This document shows positions 1-9,565 of a DNA stretch of 64,000 nucleotides, one piece after another. The notes beneath the pieces were generated by a model that saw only the letters and a program-made list of their open reading frames with translations, was not told where the DNA came from and did not search any database. The stretch comes from Stieleria sedimenti (GTDB lineage Bacteria > Planctomycetota > Planctomycetia > Pirellulales > Pirellulaceae). Where the stretch lies: contig NZ_JANZKV010000012.1 in NCBI RefSeq assembly GCF_025060895.1, forward strand, positions 1-64,000, in the 5' to 3' direction. Both the position numbers and the translations under genes were made by a program. Every line of letters starts with the position of its first letter. Within the stretch, counting starts at the first letter, position 1.

Positions 1-2
1 GT

Positions 3-2768
3 GCAAAACTGGAACTTAGCAACGTCGACGTTGACACGCGCAGTGATGTCTATTCGCTGGGTGTCCTGCTGTATGAGTTGCTAACAGGGACGACGCCGTT
101 CGACAAAGAGCTCTTGAAGAACGCCGCTCAAGACGAGGTGTTGCGGATTATACGCGAACAAGAACCTCCGAAGCCGAGCACGAAAATAAGCACGTTGGGA
201 GAGAAGGCCACGATCGTTTCACAGGGCCGAAGGGCTGACGTTGCGAGCCTTGGAAAAGCAGTGCGAGGTGATCTCGACTGGATTGTCATGAAATCGCTCG
301 ACAAGGATCGGTCTCGGCGATACGAATCTGCCAGCGACCTTGCCAAGGACATCCAGCGATTTTTGTCTCACAAGCCGGTCGAAGCTCGGGCGCCATCCGC
401 AGCATACAGGTTGCAAAAGTTTGTGCAGCGCAATAGGTCCAAGATTCGGATCGCTGCGGCTGCCGCGATCCTATTTGCTGTCTGCGGTGCCGCATTGATC
501 AAAATCTACAAAATGCGAGCCGAGCGAGACCTTGCCGATCTTGTTGTGAAGGCCCATGAAGATGTAGGCACTGCGGAACAGCTAATCCAAGAGAATCAGC
601 TTGAGGAAGCCTATTCGCTTCTCGTTGCCGCGACTGCTGTACTACCTCAAGATGAACGACTTCATGATCTGCTTGAGGGTATCTGTGTGCCCTGGCGTCT
701 ATCTACGACGCCGACAAATGGCACCGTCGAAGTCCGGCCTTTAGGGCAGGTTCATCAGTCTTGGAGACGTGTCGGGATCACAAATCTGGAGTTCAGCAAT
801 CCGATTGGGCTGTACCATTGGCGAATCTCGAAAGACGGCTATGAGACCTTGGAGGGAATGGCCGGCCCCGACGTCGTGGAAATTGAAAGGGAAATGGTTC
901 GTTCCGACAAGGCCCCCAGCGGGATGGTACTGGTCCCTGTTGGAGCCGACGCCGACAGCACTCGCAAGGTGTGGTTCGACAAAACTGAAGTGACCAATGA
1001 AGAGTTCAAGCGATTTGTTGAAGCAGGCGGATATCAGAACGAATCGTTCTGGGAGCATCTTGCGCCTTACGTATGGGAATCCGAGGAGCTCGAGTTCAGT
1101 GAGTTGATGAAACGACTTGTTGACGCAACTGGGCAATGCGGCCCGGCGAGCTGGCAAAATGGATCCTTCAAAACTGGCGAGGCATCGTTTCCGGTCTCTG
1201 GCGTTTCCTGGTATGAGGCGGCGGCGTATGCGCAGTTTAGTAGCAAAACGCTTCCGACGAATGCCGATTGGCTACGGGCCGCATGTCTCGATCAACACAA
1301 GTACTTGGCGGAGTACCAGGTATTCGGGGCGCAAAGCCCGCGTCCTGTTCGTGAGAGTGGAGCAATCAACGGCTTGGGACTCTACGACATGGGAGGAAAC
1401 GTAAAAGAATGGTGTTTGAACATGACCAACGACGGTCGAAGGATTGTTCGCGGTGGTGCATGGAACGATCACAACTACATGTTCCGCCAACCCGAGGCTT
1501 ATCCGAACGAGCACCGCGAAAAGAACATCGGTTTCAGGTGCGTGAAACATGACATCCCGGTTCCTCAAGACGAACTCCAAGCGGTCCAATTCGGGCCACA
1601 GGTACCGGTAGCCCTCTTAAAGGGTTTTTCGCAAGACGAGCTTGCCAACGTCCGAAGGAGATTCGATTACGACAGAAACGCTGATCTCAATGCGAAAGTG
1701 ATTTCGATCGAGTCCACTGCCTCATGGCGACATGAAGTCGTCGAGTTGGATGCAGCATACGGAGACGAGCGTTTTTCACTTCATCTGTTTTATCCCATCG
1801 AGCCCAAAACAAGAACGTCGCCTTATCAGCCCCTGCTATTCTTTCCGGGCCTGGGTGTCACCGGGATGGAAAGCATCGACAAGAGCGGAAGGTGGGCAGA
1901 CCTCGCAATTGTCGTTGGCCTTGTCCAGACAGGGCGCGTCGTGTGCTGGCCTGTTTACAAAGGGACGCTTGAGCGTACCGATGGTTTCCGGCCGAAGTTG
2001 AGCCAACATCGAAAGCTTGAATTCGTCGTTCAACAGACGAAAGACCTGTCTCGCGCCGTCGATTTCATGCAGCAGCGGCCGGAACTAAACATGGAGGAGC
2101 TTGCCTACATTGGCTGGAGTCGTGGCGGCGGACTGGGCTCTGCGTTTGTTGTTCTTGAGCCGCGCATCCGAGCTTGCGTGTTGATGAGCGGCGGCCTTTG
2201 GACCTCTCCAATTCTCGAATTAGACATCAGGAACTATGCGCCGCTGGTAAACGTTCCCGCTCTATTGATGAATGGGCGCTACGACCGTGGATTCGAAAAG
2301 AACCGGATCCCGCTATTCAATGCAATTGGAAGCAATGACAAACAATTTATCGAATATGAATCCGGTCATCTCATGGAACTGGAGCAAGCCATTGATGACA
2401 TCGACCAATGGTTATCAGCAAGGTTTTCACCGACTTCGGGTGGCCCGAAGAGCGACGCAGAACGCTTGCAGTTTGCGATGTCACTTGCCTCCGGGTACTT
2501 CGGAGAGAGCCGATTCAAGCTGGCCGAAGAAAAGTACCGCGACGTGCTACAGATACTCAACGAGTCCGAAGGGAATAGCATTCGAGATGTCTTTGAGGCG
2601 AAGCTCAAGTTGGCCGTCTCCATTCAGAAGCAAGAACGAATCGAGGAAGCTCAAGGGCTGCTCGAGCAAATCCTCGCTGAGCAAAAGGCCAACCCCGAAA
2701 CAACAGACGAGGACTTGGAGGTAACCAACAAAGCAATTGAAGAACTCCGGCTACAAGCTGACAAATAG
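3..2768 (+). CDS. Ser/Thr kinase - PEGA - FGE-like - alpha/beta hydrolase - TPR fusion (5' partial)
   Basis: The frame is open from the first bases, so the gene starts upstream. The visible part opens in kinase subdomain IX (DVYSLGVLLYELLTG), so the catalytic HRD and DFG motifs lie outside. A membrane span follows (about residues 148-170), then a PEGA-like stretch (about 236-290), then a sulfatase-modifying-factor/FGE-like domain (about 301-516; MVLVPVG, VSWYEAAAYA, GNVKEWC, RIVRGGAWN). Next is an alpha/beta hydrolase with a recognisable triad: Ser in GWSRGG (about 706), Asp in NGRYD (about 761) and His in SGH (about 789). A TPR-like helical tail ends the protein. Kinase/FGE-like fusions are familiar in planctomycetes; the extra hydrolase is less usual. 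I infer a transmembrane sensor with an external enzymatic part. Substrates are unknown. Confidence 0.9.
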   Translation, partial: AKLELSNVDVDTRSDVYSLGVLLYELLTGTTPFDKELLKNAAQDEVLRIIREQEPPKPSTKISTLGEKATIVSQGRRADVASLGKAVRGDLDWIVMKSLDKDRSRRYESASDLAKDIQRFLSHKPVEARAPSAAYRLQKFVQRNRSKIRIAAAAAILFAVCGAALIKIYKMRAERDLADLVVKAHEDVGTAEQLIQENQLEEAYSLLVAATAVLPQDERLHDLLEGICVPWRLSTTPTNGTVEVRPLGQVHQSWRRVGITNLEFSNPIGLYHWRISKDGYETLEGMAGPDVVEIEREMVRSDKAPSGMVLVPVGADADSTRKVWFDKTEVTNEEFKRFVEAGGYQNESFWEHLAPYVWESEELEFSELMKRLVDATGQCGPASWQNGSFKTGEASFPVSGVSWYEAAAYAQFSSKTLPTNADWLRAACLDQHKYLAEYQVFGAQSPRPVRESGAINGLGLYDMGGNVKEWCLNMTNDGRRIVRGGAWNDHNYMFRQPEAYPNEHREKNIGFRCVKHDIPVPQDELQAVQFGPQVPVALLKGFSQDELANVRRRFDYDRNADLNAKVISIESTASWRHEVVELDAAYGDERFSLHLFYPIEPKTRTSPYQPLLFFPGLGVTGMESIDKSGRWADLAIVVGLVQTGRVVCWPVYKGTLERTDGFRPKLSQHRKLEFVVQQTKDLSRAVDFMQQRPELNMEELAYIGWSRGGGLGSAFVVLEPRIRACVLMSGGLWTSPILELDIRNYAPLVNVPALLMNGRYDRGFEKNRIPLFNAIGSNDKQFIEYESGHLMELEQAIDDIDQWLSARFSPTSGGPKSDAERLQFAMSLASGYFGESRFKLAEEKYRDVLQILNESEGNSIRDVFEAKLKLAVSIQKQERIEEAQGLLEQILAEQKANPETTDEDLEVTNKAIEELRLQADK

Positions 2769-2915
2769 TCAGTCTCGATCGAAGATCATGCGGCCTCTGA
2801 TATCCATGGCTGCATCCGCTCTCGCCGTCACCGAACGAAGCCTCGGTCATGTAGGAGGCGTCATCAGCAGGGCAACGGAGCAAATCTAAAAGTCTCCGGT
2901 GCAGTCGGTTGCAGC

Positions 2916-3135
2916 GTAAGCGCCCGAGGAAACCATTATTGGCGCGTGCCGTAGGCTGGTGGGTTTTCACCCACTCAGCCCGGAGGTTTCCATGGCCCGC
3001 TTGCCAGACCCAAATGCTCACCCGCGTTGGTCGCGACTGATCCAACAGCACGAACAGTCCGACCTGACCGTCGCCGATTTCCGCGACACTTCGGCGTGTC
3101 GCCTGAGCGTCAGCCTTGCGGGTGTTCTACGCTGT
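2916..3135 (+). mobile_element. IS66-family left-end remnant with broken helper ORF
   Basis: GTAAGCG at 2916-2922 matches the start typical of IS66-family terminal inverted repeats. About 70 bp inside, an ATG at 2992 with GGAGG upstream opens MARLPDPNAHPRWSRLIQQH, which I recognise as the N-terminus of the short IS66 helper protein (TnpA-like). After LTVADFRD the frame degenerates: HFGVSP and FYA fragments appear in other frames, implying at least two indels. No TnpB or TnpC and no right end are present. The element stops where a minus-strand excisionase-like gene begins, so it is an inactive scar. Confidence 0.65.
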
Positions 3136-3315
3136 GGCAGGCAGGCAGCCCGCTTCAATCCATGAATCAATTTTATTGCTGTCCCACCTGACCAGTGCTC
3201 CGAGCTTTACCGGCGCAGGCATCCCTCCGTTTTCGGAGAGTCGCTAAACAGTTCGCGGGGAGACCTCCAGCCGCTTTGCAACACCATGAACGGAAAGCAA
3301 GCGGGGAAGGGGGCA
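3127..3315 (-). pseudogene. Excisionase-like HTH protein remnant with internal stop
   Basis: On the minus strand, LLSVHGVAKRLEVSPRTV is followed by TAG (3244-3246) and then, in the same frame, RLSENGGMPAPVKLG, ALVRWDSNKIDSWIEAGC and a stop at 3127. This is the pattern of MerR/AlpA-type helix-turn-helix excisionases found beside tyrosine integrases in planctomycetes, where the stop codon position is normally Trp. A single TGG-to-TAG change explains the break. The C-terminal codons overlap the IS66 scar. The 5' end is not defined, because the frame upstream of LLSV shows no family similarity that I recognise. Confidence 0.6.
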
Positions 3316-3436
3316 GTTGTGATTTCCTGTCTCGTGGAAGGCGATAGTACGCTGGACATGCGGGGGGATCTCCTGGAGTGCGACGGCATGGAAAACTTGC
3401 TCCAACAATCCCACCATCCCACGGAAAACGGGAGAC

Positions 3437-3805
3437 TCAATAGCGAAGGGTTTCGATTTCCCTTCTATCCCGTTCGTTCGCTTCGTTCCACTCGTCACGA
3501 GTAGCCCACAAAGCCCTTCTCCCCCGTGGCTCCGCCATTTCCTTCGCACGCATTAGGTGCGGTCGCAATTCAGGGAAGATCGGACAGACGCGCATCGGAG
3601 GCGTCTTGTCCGATTGGATCTTCATTTTTCCGGCGATCAGATCAACGTCGTCCCATTTCCGGATCAGACATTCGTGCGGACGAAGTCCTCCGTACCGAGC
3701 TAACGCCAGAATGATCTTCCAGCTTTCGTCTTTCGTTTCGTGAATCAGCTTGTCGATCCAGTCGGTTGCAACATCGATATGAACAGAAGTGTTAGGGGCA
3801 GGATT
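3437..3805 (-). pseudogene. Tyrosine recombinase (phage-type integrase) fragment
   Basis: Minus-strand translation gives TDWIDKLIHETKDESWKIIL, LARYGGLRPHECLIRKWDDV and VCPIFPELRPHL. This is the box-I region of tyrosine recombinases; the first catalytic Arg sits in GGLRPHE. The later HxxR and Tyr segments are absent: after ELRPHLMRAKEMAEP the frame runs into unrelated sequence and stops at 3437. There is no start codon at the proper place, and the upstream frame closes at 3842-3844. With the excisionase-like HTH next to it, this marks a former integrative element. Confidence 0.6.
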
Positions 3806-3821
3806 TCCAAAGATGCTCCGT

Positions 3822-4008
3822 CTAGATTTCGCCGCCTTCTTCTAGCCATTGCTCTCGAAGATTAACTCGGCGGCTGTCGTTCATATGGAGCAATCTCGCA
3901 GCGGCTCTTCCCGTTGGTGATTTTCCGCGAATCAATCCCGCGTCCAATTCGAAATGATCATCGGTCGCGCGCCCTTGCTCGAACGATGTTCTTCGTTTCC
4001 GAATCCAT
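3822..4008 (-). pseudogene. HNH endonuclease with internal deletion and frameshift
   Basis: ATG at 4008 begins MDSETKNIVRARARDR, which resembles the first residues of a small HNH endonuclease family. The frame then changes and the C-terminus of the same family appears (DDHFELDAGLIRGKSPTGRA, then LLHMNDSRRVNLREQWLEEG, stop at 3822). The catalytic Cys/His core that should lie between is missing, so an internal deletion of roughly 200 bp with a frame change is the simplest reading. The start lies 1 nt past the stop of the small gene upstream, an arrangement I associate with a two-gene unit in planctomycetes. The family call rests on remembered patterns. Confidence 0.5.
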
Positions 4009-4009
4009 G

Positions 4010-4188
4010 TTACCGGTCTTGGCGAGCAAGAAAGCGTCGAGCTTTCGATTGCAGGATTGAGATCACGTCGACTGCTTCGACAAAATCTCGATACGCCGTT
4101 TCTTCTTCGGAAGTCAACTTACCTTCGTTCGCGGTCGCCTGGTGTAATTCCGTCTTTAGGCGTCGAGTCCGTTCTTGGTTTGGAGAAT
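4010..4188 (-). pseudogene. Small conserved partner gene of HNH endonuclease, 5'-truncated
   Basis: The minus-strand frame reads NQERTRRLKTELHQATANEG, KLTSEEETAYRDFVEAVDVI and SILQSKARRFLARQDR, ending at 4010. The 'EG-KLT-EE ... LQxKARRFL' pattern is that of a small acidic helical protein commonly encoded just before an HNH endonuclease. Its function is unknown. No start codon is present: the frame is cut at 4189, exactly where the arm of the inverted repeat begins. The element therefore either inserted here or marks a deletion boundary. Confidence 0.45.
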
Positions 4189-4265
4189 GGTCAAAAAATA
4201 CAGGCGACGGGAGAGTCGTTACTGCGAGGTGGGTTCATCTTTTGACCACCCCATTTTTTGACCAC
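4189..4265. repeat. Intergenic inverted repeat, GGTCAAAAAAT type (copy A)
   Basis: The left arm GGTCAAAAAAT (4189-4199) is inverted against ATTTTTTGACC (4253-4263). A second, slightly degenerate right-arm unit, TTTTGACC, lies just before it (4241-4248). The core of about 50 nt is GC-richer (acgggagagtcgttactgcg). The same architecture recurs at 9566-9656 and, as a half element, at 26892-26918. The left arm abuts a truncated gene. Confidence 0.7.
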
Positions 4266-4383
4266 TATTCCGTTTGGCACGGTAAGGCGCAAGATCTCAT
4301 CGGCCGATCCAGTGCTTACCGGTGGAGTCGCGAGTCGACACGATTCCTATCGTCGACGGGCGGATCGCGATGTCGTGCAGACG

Positions 4384-4828
4384 CTAGTCTTGCGGGGATC
4401 GCGTGACTTTCGGAAATCCCCAGGAATCGGCCAGGGCGTCAGCCGCTTGCTCTGGATCGGTATGGTCCCCCCAGCCGCCGTTGTGAAGATGGGCGTGGGC
4501 GAATTCATGTGCGATGACGTAGTGGGCAAAGTCTTCGTTGCAGTCGTTGAGCCGTTTGCGAAGCACGACGACGCGACTGCCGCTCCGATTCGCCCCCGGC
4601 ATCGCCATCCACAATGACCAACCTTGGCCGGGAACGAAATCTTCAAGCGTGACGCGAAAGCGTTCGTCCTGCAAGAAATCCTCCACAACGGGTGTGGGCA
4701 ACCGCTCCAGCACTGCCCGCACGCGGTCGCGGAGCACGGTCAATCGCTCAAAGGGAACGAGGAACTCGGAAAAATCATCAGTAGTCATCAGGTATCCGGT
4801 AGTCGAGCATTCGAGTATTTTTATTGCC

Positions 4829-4830
<2 letters not shown>
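4384..4830 (-). CDS. Small HEFAH-motif zinc metallopeptidase-like protein
   Basis: A 148-aa product with HEFAH in a helix (VIAHEFAHAHLHNGGW) followed by a downstream acidic cluster (DPEQAADALADSWGF). This is the HExxH plus third-ligand layout of small zinc metallopeptidases of the ImmA/IrrE or SprT-like kind. No signal peptide or membrane span is seen, so it is probably cytoplasmic. ATG at 4830 has GGGGGA a few bases upstream. A second ATG at 4788 (MTTDDF) would give 134 aa and leave room for a promoter, since the 4830 start overlaps the divergent globin start at 4829. Substrate unknown. Confidence 0.7.
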
Positions 4831-5216
<386 letters not shown>

Positions 5217-5612
5217 CGGCTAAATCATTGGACGCAGGAGCCCATGACTAAGAAAATCCACCACTCTGGATTCATCATCTTGGACATCGGTGACGTCGCT
5301 GGTGCAAGTGTGGAACCGATGGAAAACGAGTGAAGTCACCCACAGATTCTTCGGTCACCCATGTTTTTGTCCATCCGACCGATTAACCATCCTCCGCAGC
5401 CAATACGGACGCGTCGCGCGAGTTTCGTCCAGGCCGTCAGAACAGGCGGAGAAGCTTTCCTGGTGACGAGTCGCCTTGTCGCCAAAGGTGGTGTTCTTTC
5501 GGATTCGTCCGGCTGATTTGGGACTAAACCCGAATGACAGAGCCGACTATGCTTTGTCTCGCGTCCGATCGTTGGATTGTCATTTTACACTTTGCTTTGG
5601 AGTCATTTTCCC
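5217..5612. other. Gap between globin remnant and PEP-CTERM gene; one possible 29-aa ORF
   Basis: No recognisable gene. A 29-codon ORF (5244-5333) begins MTKKIHHSGFIILDIGD behind a good AGGAG site and stops before resembling any family I know. It may be the start of a lost gene. The rest shows no clear promoter, repeat or terminator. Confidence 0.3.
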
Positions 5613-6650
5613 ATGTTTCGACGATCTTTGATTGCCGTCGCAATCCTTGGTGCGACGGTTTCTTGTCTGCAAATGACGGCATCCGCGCAAGTCGCGACGG
5701 ACGCAAAAGCGACCGACTTCGCCATCTACGCCGGTCAAATGGTGACGCTGGACACGTACAGCACCGTGCTGGGCGACGTTTATGCCCGGGAGAATATTTC
5801 TGTCGAATTCGGTTACGGGATTCAGCGTCCGTCGCGAAATCGCGGCAACTTTTACGCCGTCGAAGATATCGTTACGACGTCCAGCCTGATCGATATCAAC
5901 GGCGATCTGTTTGCCAATCGAGATATCAGTTTTAATAGCGGGACCGATGTGATCGGAAATGCAACCTACGGACGTGACATCTCCGCCAATGCGTCCAGTG
6001 TGGTCACCGGAACGGTGACTCAAGCGAGCAATACGGTTGCCTCGATCGCCATGCCGCACACCACCGATTTCGTCGCGGGTTCTGTCGATTACAACCTGGC
6101 CGGCCAAGAGGTTGTCAACTTGGCCCCGGGGAGCTATCGATCGGTCGACCTCAGCGGTTCGTCACTGGACGAGTTGCACTTGACCAGTGGAGACTATTTT
6201 CTCCGCAATCTGACGCTCGGGATTTCTACCGATCTGTATCTCGATTTGTCCGGTGGCCAGATCAACGTTTACGTCGAAGACGATGTGGATTTGGGAACCG
6301 GATTGCAACTGTACATTAACGGAACCGAATTCGTCGATCCCGGCGACAATCCCCCTCCGTCTTTTGTCGACCTGGCGAGCGAGGTCACCTGGGAAGTGCA
6401 TGGCGATTTTGAAATCGGTAGCGGGTTTTTGAACGAGTTCTTCGGCACCGTCTACACGCCCGACGGAAACATTTCGGTCGATACGCAAGCCTTCTACGGC
6501 TCGATGATTGCCGGCCGCAATGTAAGCGGTGACTTTTACTTGGAACACTACGCCTCCAGTCGGCTGACGGCCATTCCCGAGCCCAGTGCCGCGCTGGTAC
6601 TGCTGCTGGGCGGAATGATGATGATCCGTTCACGGCGCAGGGTGTCATGA
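5613..6650 (+). CDS. Exported PEP-CTERM protein with repetitive beta-rich body
   Basis: ATG 5613 is chosen over the longer frame at 5577 because GGAG lies 10 nt upstream and it opens directly on a signal peptide (MFRRSLIAVAILGATVSC, cut near ASAQ). The body repeats short beta-strand units (VLGDVYARENIS, LIDINGDLFANRDIS, VIGNATYGRDIS), suggesting a beta-solenoid, followed by a compact beta domain. The C-terminus is a textbook PEP-CTERM tripartite signal: IPEPSAALVLLLGG, hydrophobic stretch, then RSRRR. The family is processed by an exosortase and is linked to extracellular matrix or envelope. No exosortase is encoded in this window. 345 aa; ligand unknown. Confidence 0.85.
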   Translation: MFRRSLIAVAILGATVSCLQMTASAQVATDAKATDFAIYAGQMVTLDTYSTVLGDVYARENISVEFGYGIQRPSRNRGNFYAVEDIVTTSSLIDINGDLFANRDISFNSGTDVIGNATYGRDISANASSVVTGTVTQASNTVASIAMPHTTDFVAGSVDYNLAGQEVVNLAPGSYRSVDLSGSSLDELHLTSGDYFLRNLTLGISTDLYLDLSGGQINVYVEDDVDLGTGLQLYINGTEFVDPGDNPPPSFVDLASEVTWEVHGDFEIGSGFLNEFFGTVYTPDGNISVDTQAFYGSMIAGRNVSGDFYLEHYASSRLTAIPEPSAALVLLLGGMMMIRSRRRVS

Positions 6651-6899
6651 TAGCGACGTTGTCCAGTCGATGGACACACGCGGAATCGTCAAGGTGATGC
6701 AACGACGACGCTGAATGATAGTGTCGACGAAGCCCTTACGGGACTCGCGTTCGGACGGTGCTTGCACACCATCGTTCGCGATCGGCAGATGCGACGGACA
6801 ACTGGTACACTGGATTTTGCTGTTCGTTGATCTCCACGGGTCACAGCGATTCAGCTTCCCGTGTGCCAATTTCGAAACCGAGAGAGTAGAGAGTTTCGT

Positions 6900-9428
6900 A
6901 TGCGTGTTCGGTCCGTCTTTCTGGGTCTGTTGTTTCTGGTCGGGTCTCAGCCTTCCTCCTGGGCGGCGGAGTCCGACGTGTCGACATTGCCCTGGCCGCC
7001 GCGTGACCAGCGGACAGTCAGCATCGACAATCCTGCCGCGGCCGTGCCGTTGTCCAGCACCAGAGAGGCGACCGATTCGGGTTCGATCTCGCATTCGGTA
7101 CGCGTTCCCGCGGGGCAATCTCTACCGATCAAGGCGTCTTGGACCGACGACGGAAAACTGCTCGCCGAACTCGGGGATCGAAACCAAGTGATCGCAGTGC
7201 GGATCAACTGGATCGGCAGCGGGGAGGAAGCCAAAATCCAGAATCCACTGTCGTCGATGTCCGAAGAGGAGATCGCCGGGCTGTGGGGAGTCGTCTTGGA
7301 AGCCTGGTCTGATGAGATTGAACAACAACTCAACGCAATCGACTGTGAAAAAGCGTTGCTCACCGTCACGCAAGATTGGCGCCGCGGAACCACCAATCCG
7401 CTACCACCTCTTCCCCGAGAAACCCGATACCTACGTGTCCAGTTCAATTCTTCGGAAGGTCAGATCACCGAGATGGAGCGATTGAAGTCGTTCACCAAAC
7501 TGCGGCATTTCGAACTCAATGGTTATTCAAAGCTGGTATTCGATTTCAAGTTACTCTCCAACTGCAAGAAACTGGAAAACCTGACCGTCCTCGGACATCA
7601 GCTTGAGAACACCGATTCGCTATCCTCCCTGACTGAGCTCCGGCATCTGGATCTATCGGGCCAGCGTGAAGGGCTCAGAGACGTGGGGTTCATTGCAAAC
7701 TTAGACCGTCTGGAGACGCTTGATGTTTCGATGAATGCCGTTGCGAATTTGGATTCACTTGCCGGCTTGAAGCACTTGAAATGGGTCAATGCAGACGCAA
7801 CGTTGGTCGAACGACTGCCGGAGCAACTTGCACCGCGTGTCCTTCGCATTCAGTCGACCCGACTCTCCGATCAACAGGTTGTCGAATTTGCGAAGGCAAA
7901 TCCGCAGTGCTTGATCATGTATCGATGGGGTGAATCTCTGCGCAACATGATCGGCGACGCGACGCGACTGGTCGTCCGCACCCATCACTTTGCGGCCGAC
8001 AGCAACACGAGTTCCCCAAAGCATCTGTTTGAATCCGAGGATCCCGCCAAGATTCGAGAGTTGGTCGAAGGGATCAAGATCGACGATTCACAGAGCGGTT
8101 TTTATTGCATGTGTGGGGGAGACCCCTTTCTGGATTTCTATTTGGGGGACGAGTTGCTGACGACGGTGGGTTTTCACCATGGCCGAAGCCTGCGTTGGCG
8201 TCAGGGATGGTGGGGCGATGGCATGCTGACCGCAAGCAGTGGGCAGTTCTTAGTGGAATGGCTCGACCACCATGGCGTGAGCGGACCGGCAGATGAAATC
8301 CGGCAGGCACAGGAACAGGAACGGGCGGCGAACCGCAAGATCGAACGCGCGGTGTCGGGTTTGCCAGAGGATTTGGCCCGGGCGTTCGCAGAGCGGAGCG
8401 AAAAATTCGGGGAAACGTTGCGAAAGACGTTTCGAACGAGCGAGGACCAGATCAATGTGTTGTTACGGATCCTGGGGACGGACAACAACAGTTGGACTCA
8501 GCTGGATTGGATCGAGCAGTTTGCGGACGCTGAACTCAATCAATATGAGACGGACGAGTTGGCATTGGCGGTCGAGTCAGCTTTACGAGGACAGGATCGG
8601 CGAGCGAGACGTGGGGCGGCACGCTACTGGCGATCGTGGAGATCCGCGTTAGAGGATTGGGCACCCGAAAACGCGAACGATTTGCGTCACGCCGTCGTCA
8701 ACGTGATGCAGGATTCTCACTACTACCCGCTGCGACAAGACGCCCAGCGCTACGTTCAATCGTATCGCAATGATTTTAGTGATGGAGCGTTGTTGGAAAT
8801 CGTCAAACGGGGACTCACCGATCCTCATCCGAGTGTGCGGCGATCGGCGATGTTGACGTCAGGTGGTCTGGAGATGCACAGCGTCGCCGATCACCTCATG
8901 CGTGTACTCCGCGGCGAACCGACTGCGCGAGAGGGGCTGCCCGTTGTCCCCGATGACGAAACGGTTGACCTGGCGGAAGGCTTTGACAGTGTGGCGGGAA
9001 ACCGATCGGAGGCGGAGGTTGCCGCGTTGGCGCTTGGGTACCTGCATCACGCTCCGGCAGCACAAGTCATTTCGCAGAAGACTGAAACGTCGCCGATGTA
9101 TGAAGTGGCCCTCGCCATGTTGGGCGACCATCAGAAACTGAAGCCCAGCCATTTTCAGCTCAACGAATCCAACGTGGCCCTTCAAGTAGCCGCAGTACGC
9201 GTCGTCATTGAGACGCGCGGCGCACACGGCTTGAAGTGGGCGACGGAGTACCAACGGAGCGAATACTGGTGGGAAGAGGAAACGGTTGCTTGGTGGCTTT
9301 CGCAAATGCTTGTTTCCGAGCAGGCACCAGGAGCCGACATGCTGATCAATTGCCGCGGCTTGGAAACGGTGGCTCAGTGGTACCAGCAACACGGCACCGA
9401 ATACCTTGAACAGATCGCGAACAAGTAG
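6900..9428 (+). CDS. Exported leucine-rich-repeat protein with helical C-terminal half
   Basis: ATG 6900 (842 aa) is preferred over the GTG at 6861 since it starts the signal peptide MRVRSVFLGLLFLVGSQ...SWAAE. Residues about 177-317 hold irregular leucine-rich repeats (LRHFELNGYSKLVF, LENLTVLGHQLENTDSL, LETLDVSMNAVANLDSL). A small Cys/Trp-rich module follows (CMCGGDPFLDFYLGDE; WRQGWWGDGMLT). The C-terminal half is helical and HEAT-like, with units such as DPHPSVRRSAMLTSGG. No enzyme motif is visible. A periplasmic or surface interaction role is inferred. Confidence 0.8.
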   Translation: MRVRSVFLGLLFLVGSQPSSWAAESDVSTLPWPPRDQRTVSIDNPAAAVPLSSTREATDSGSISHSVRVPAGQSLPIKASWTDDGKLLAELGDRNQVIAVRINWIGSGEEAKIQNPLSSMSEEEIAGLWGVVLEAWSDEIEQQLNAIDCEKALLTVTQDWRRGTTNPLPPLPRETRYLRVQFNSSEGQITEMERLKSFTKLRHFELNGYSKLVFDFKLLSNCKKLENLTVLGHQLENTDSLSSLTELRHLDLSGQREGLRDVGFIANLDRLETLDVSMNAVANLDSLAGLKHLKWVNADATLVERLPEQLAPRVLRIQSTRLSDQQVVEFAKANPQCLIMYRWGESLRNMIGDATRLVVRTHHFAADSNTSSPKHLFESEDPAKIRELVEGIKIDDSQSGFYCMCGGDPFLDFYLGDELLTTVGFHHGRSLRWRQGWWGDGMLTASSGQFLVEWLDHHGVSGPADEIRQAQEQERAANRKIERAVSGLPEDLARAFAERSEKFGETLRKTFRTSEDQINVLLRILGTDNNSWTQLDWIEQFADAELNQYETDELALAVESALRGQDRRARRGAARYWRSWRSALEDWAPENANDLRHAVVNVMQDSHYYPLRQDAQRYVQSYRNDFSDGALLEIVKRGLTDPHPSVRRSAMLTSGGLEMHSVADHLMRVLRGEPTAREGLPVVPDDETVDLAEGFDSVAGNRSEAEVAALALGYLHHAPAAQVISQKTETSPMYEVALAMLGDHQKLKPSHFQLNESNVALQVAAVRVVIETRGAHGLKWATEYQRSEYWWEEETVAWWLSQMLVSEQAPGADMLINCRGLETVAQWYQQHGTEYLEQIANK

Positions 9429-9565
9429 CCGGTCGTTTGACCATCAAAGTGAAATAAAGAGAAGAAAGGCCGTGCGACTCTGTCCTGGAAAAGACGTTTA
9501 ATCGCAGGAGGTCTCAGACTTCTGCCAGTCCACCTGCGGGCAAGCCTGGGGGCACAGGGGATGGG

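Noticed and set aside
3954-4406. A 150-codon plus-strand ORF
   Set aside because: It is antisense to the HNH and partner-gene remnants and crosses the inverted repeat; no protein-like features.
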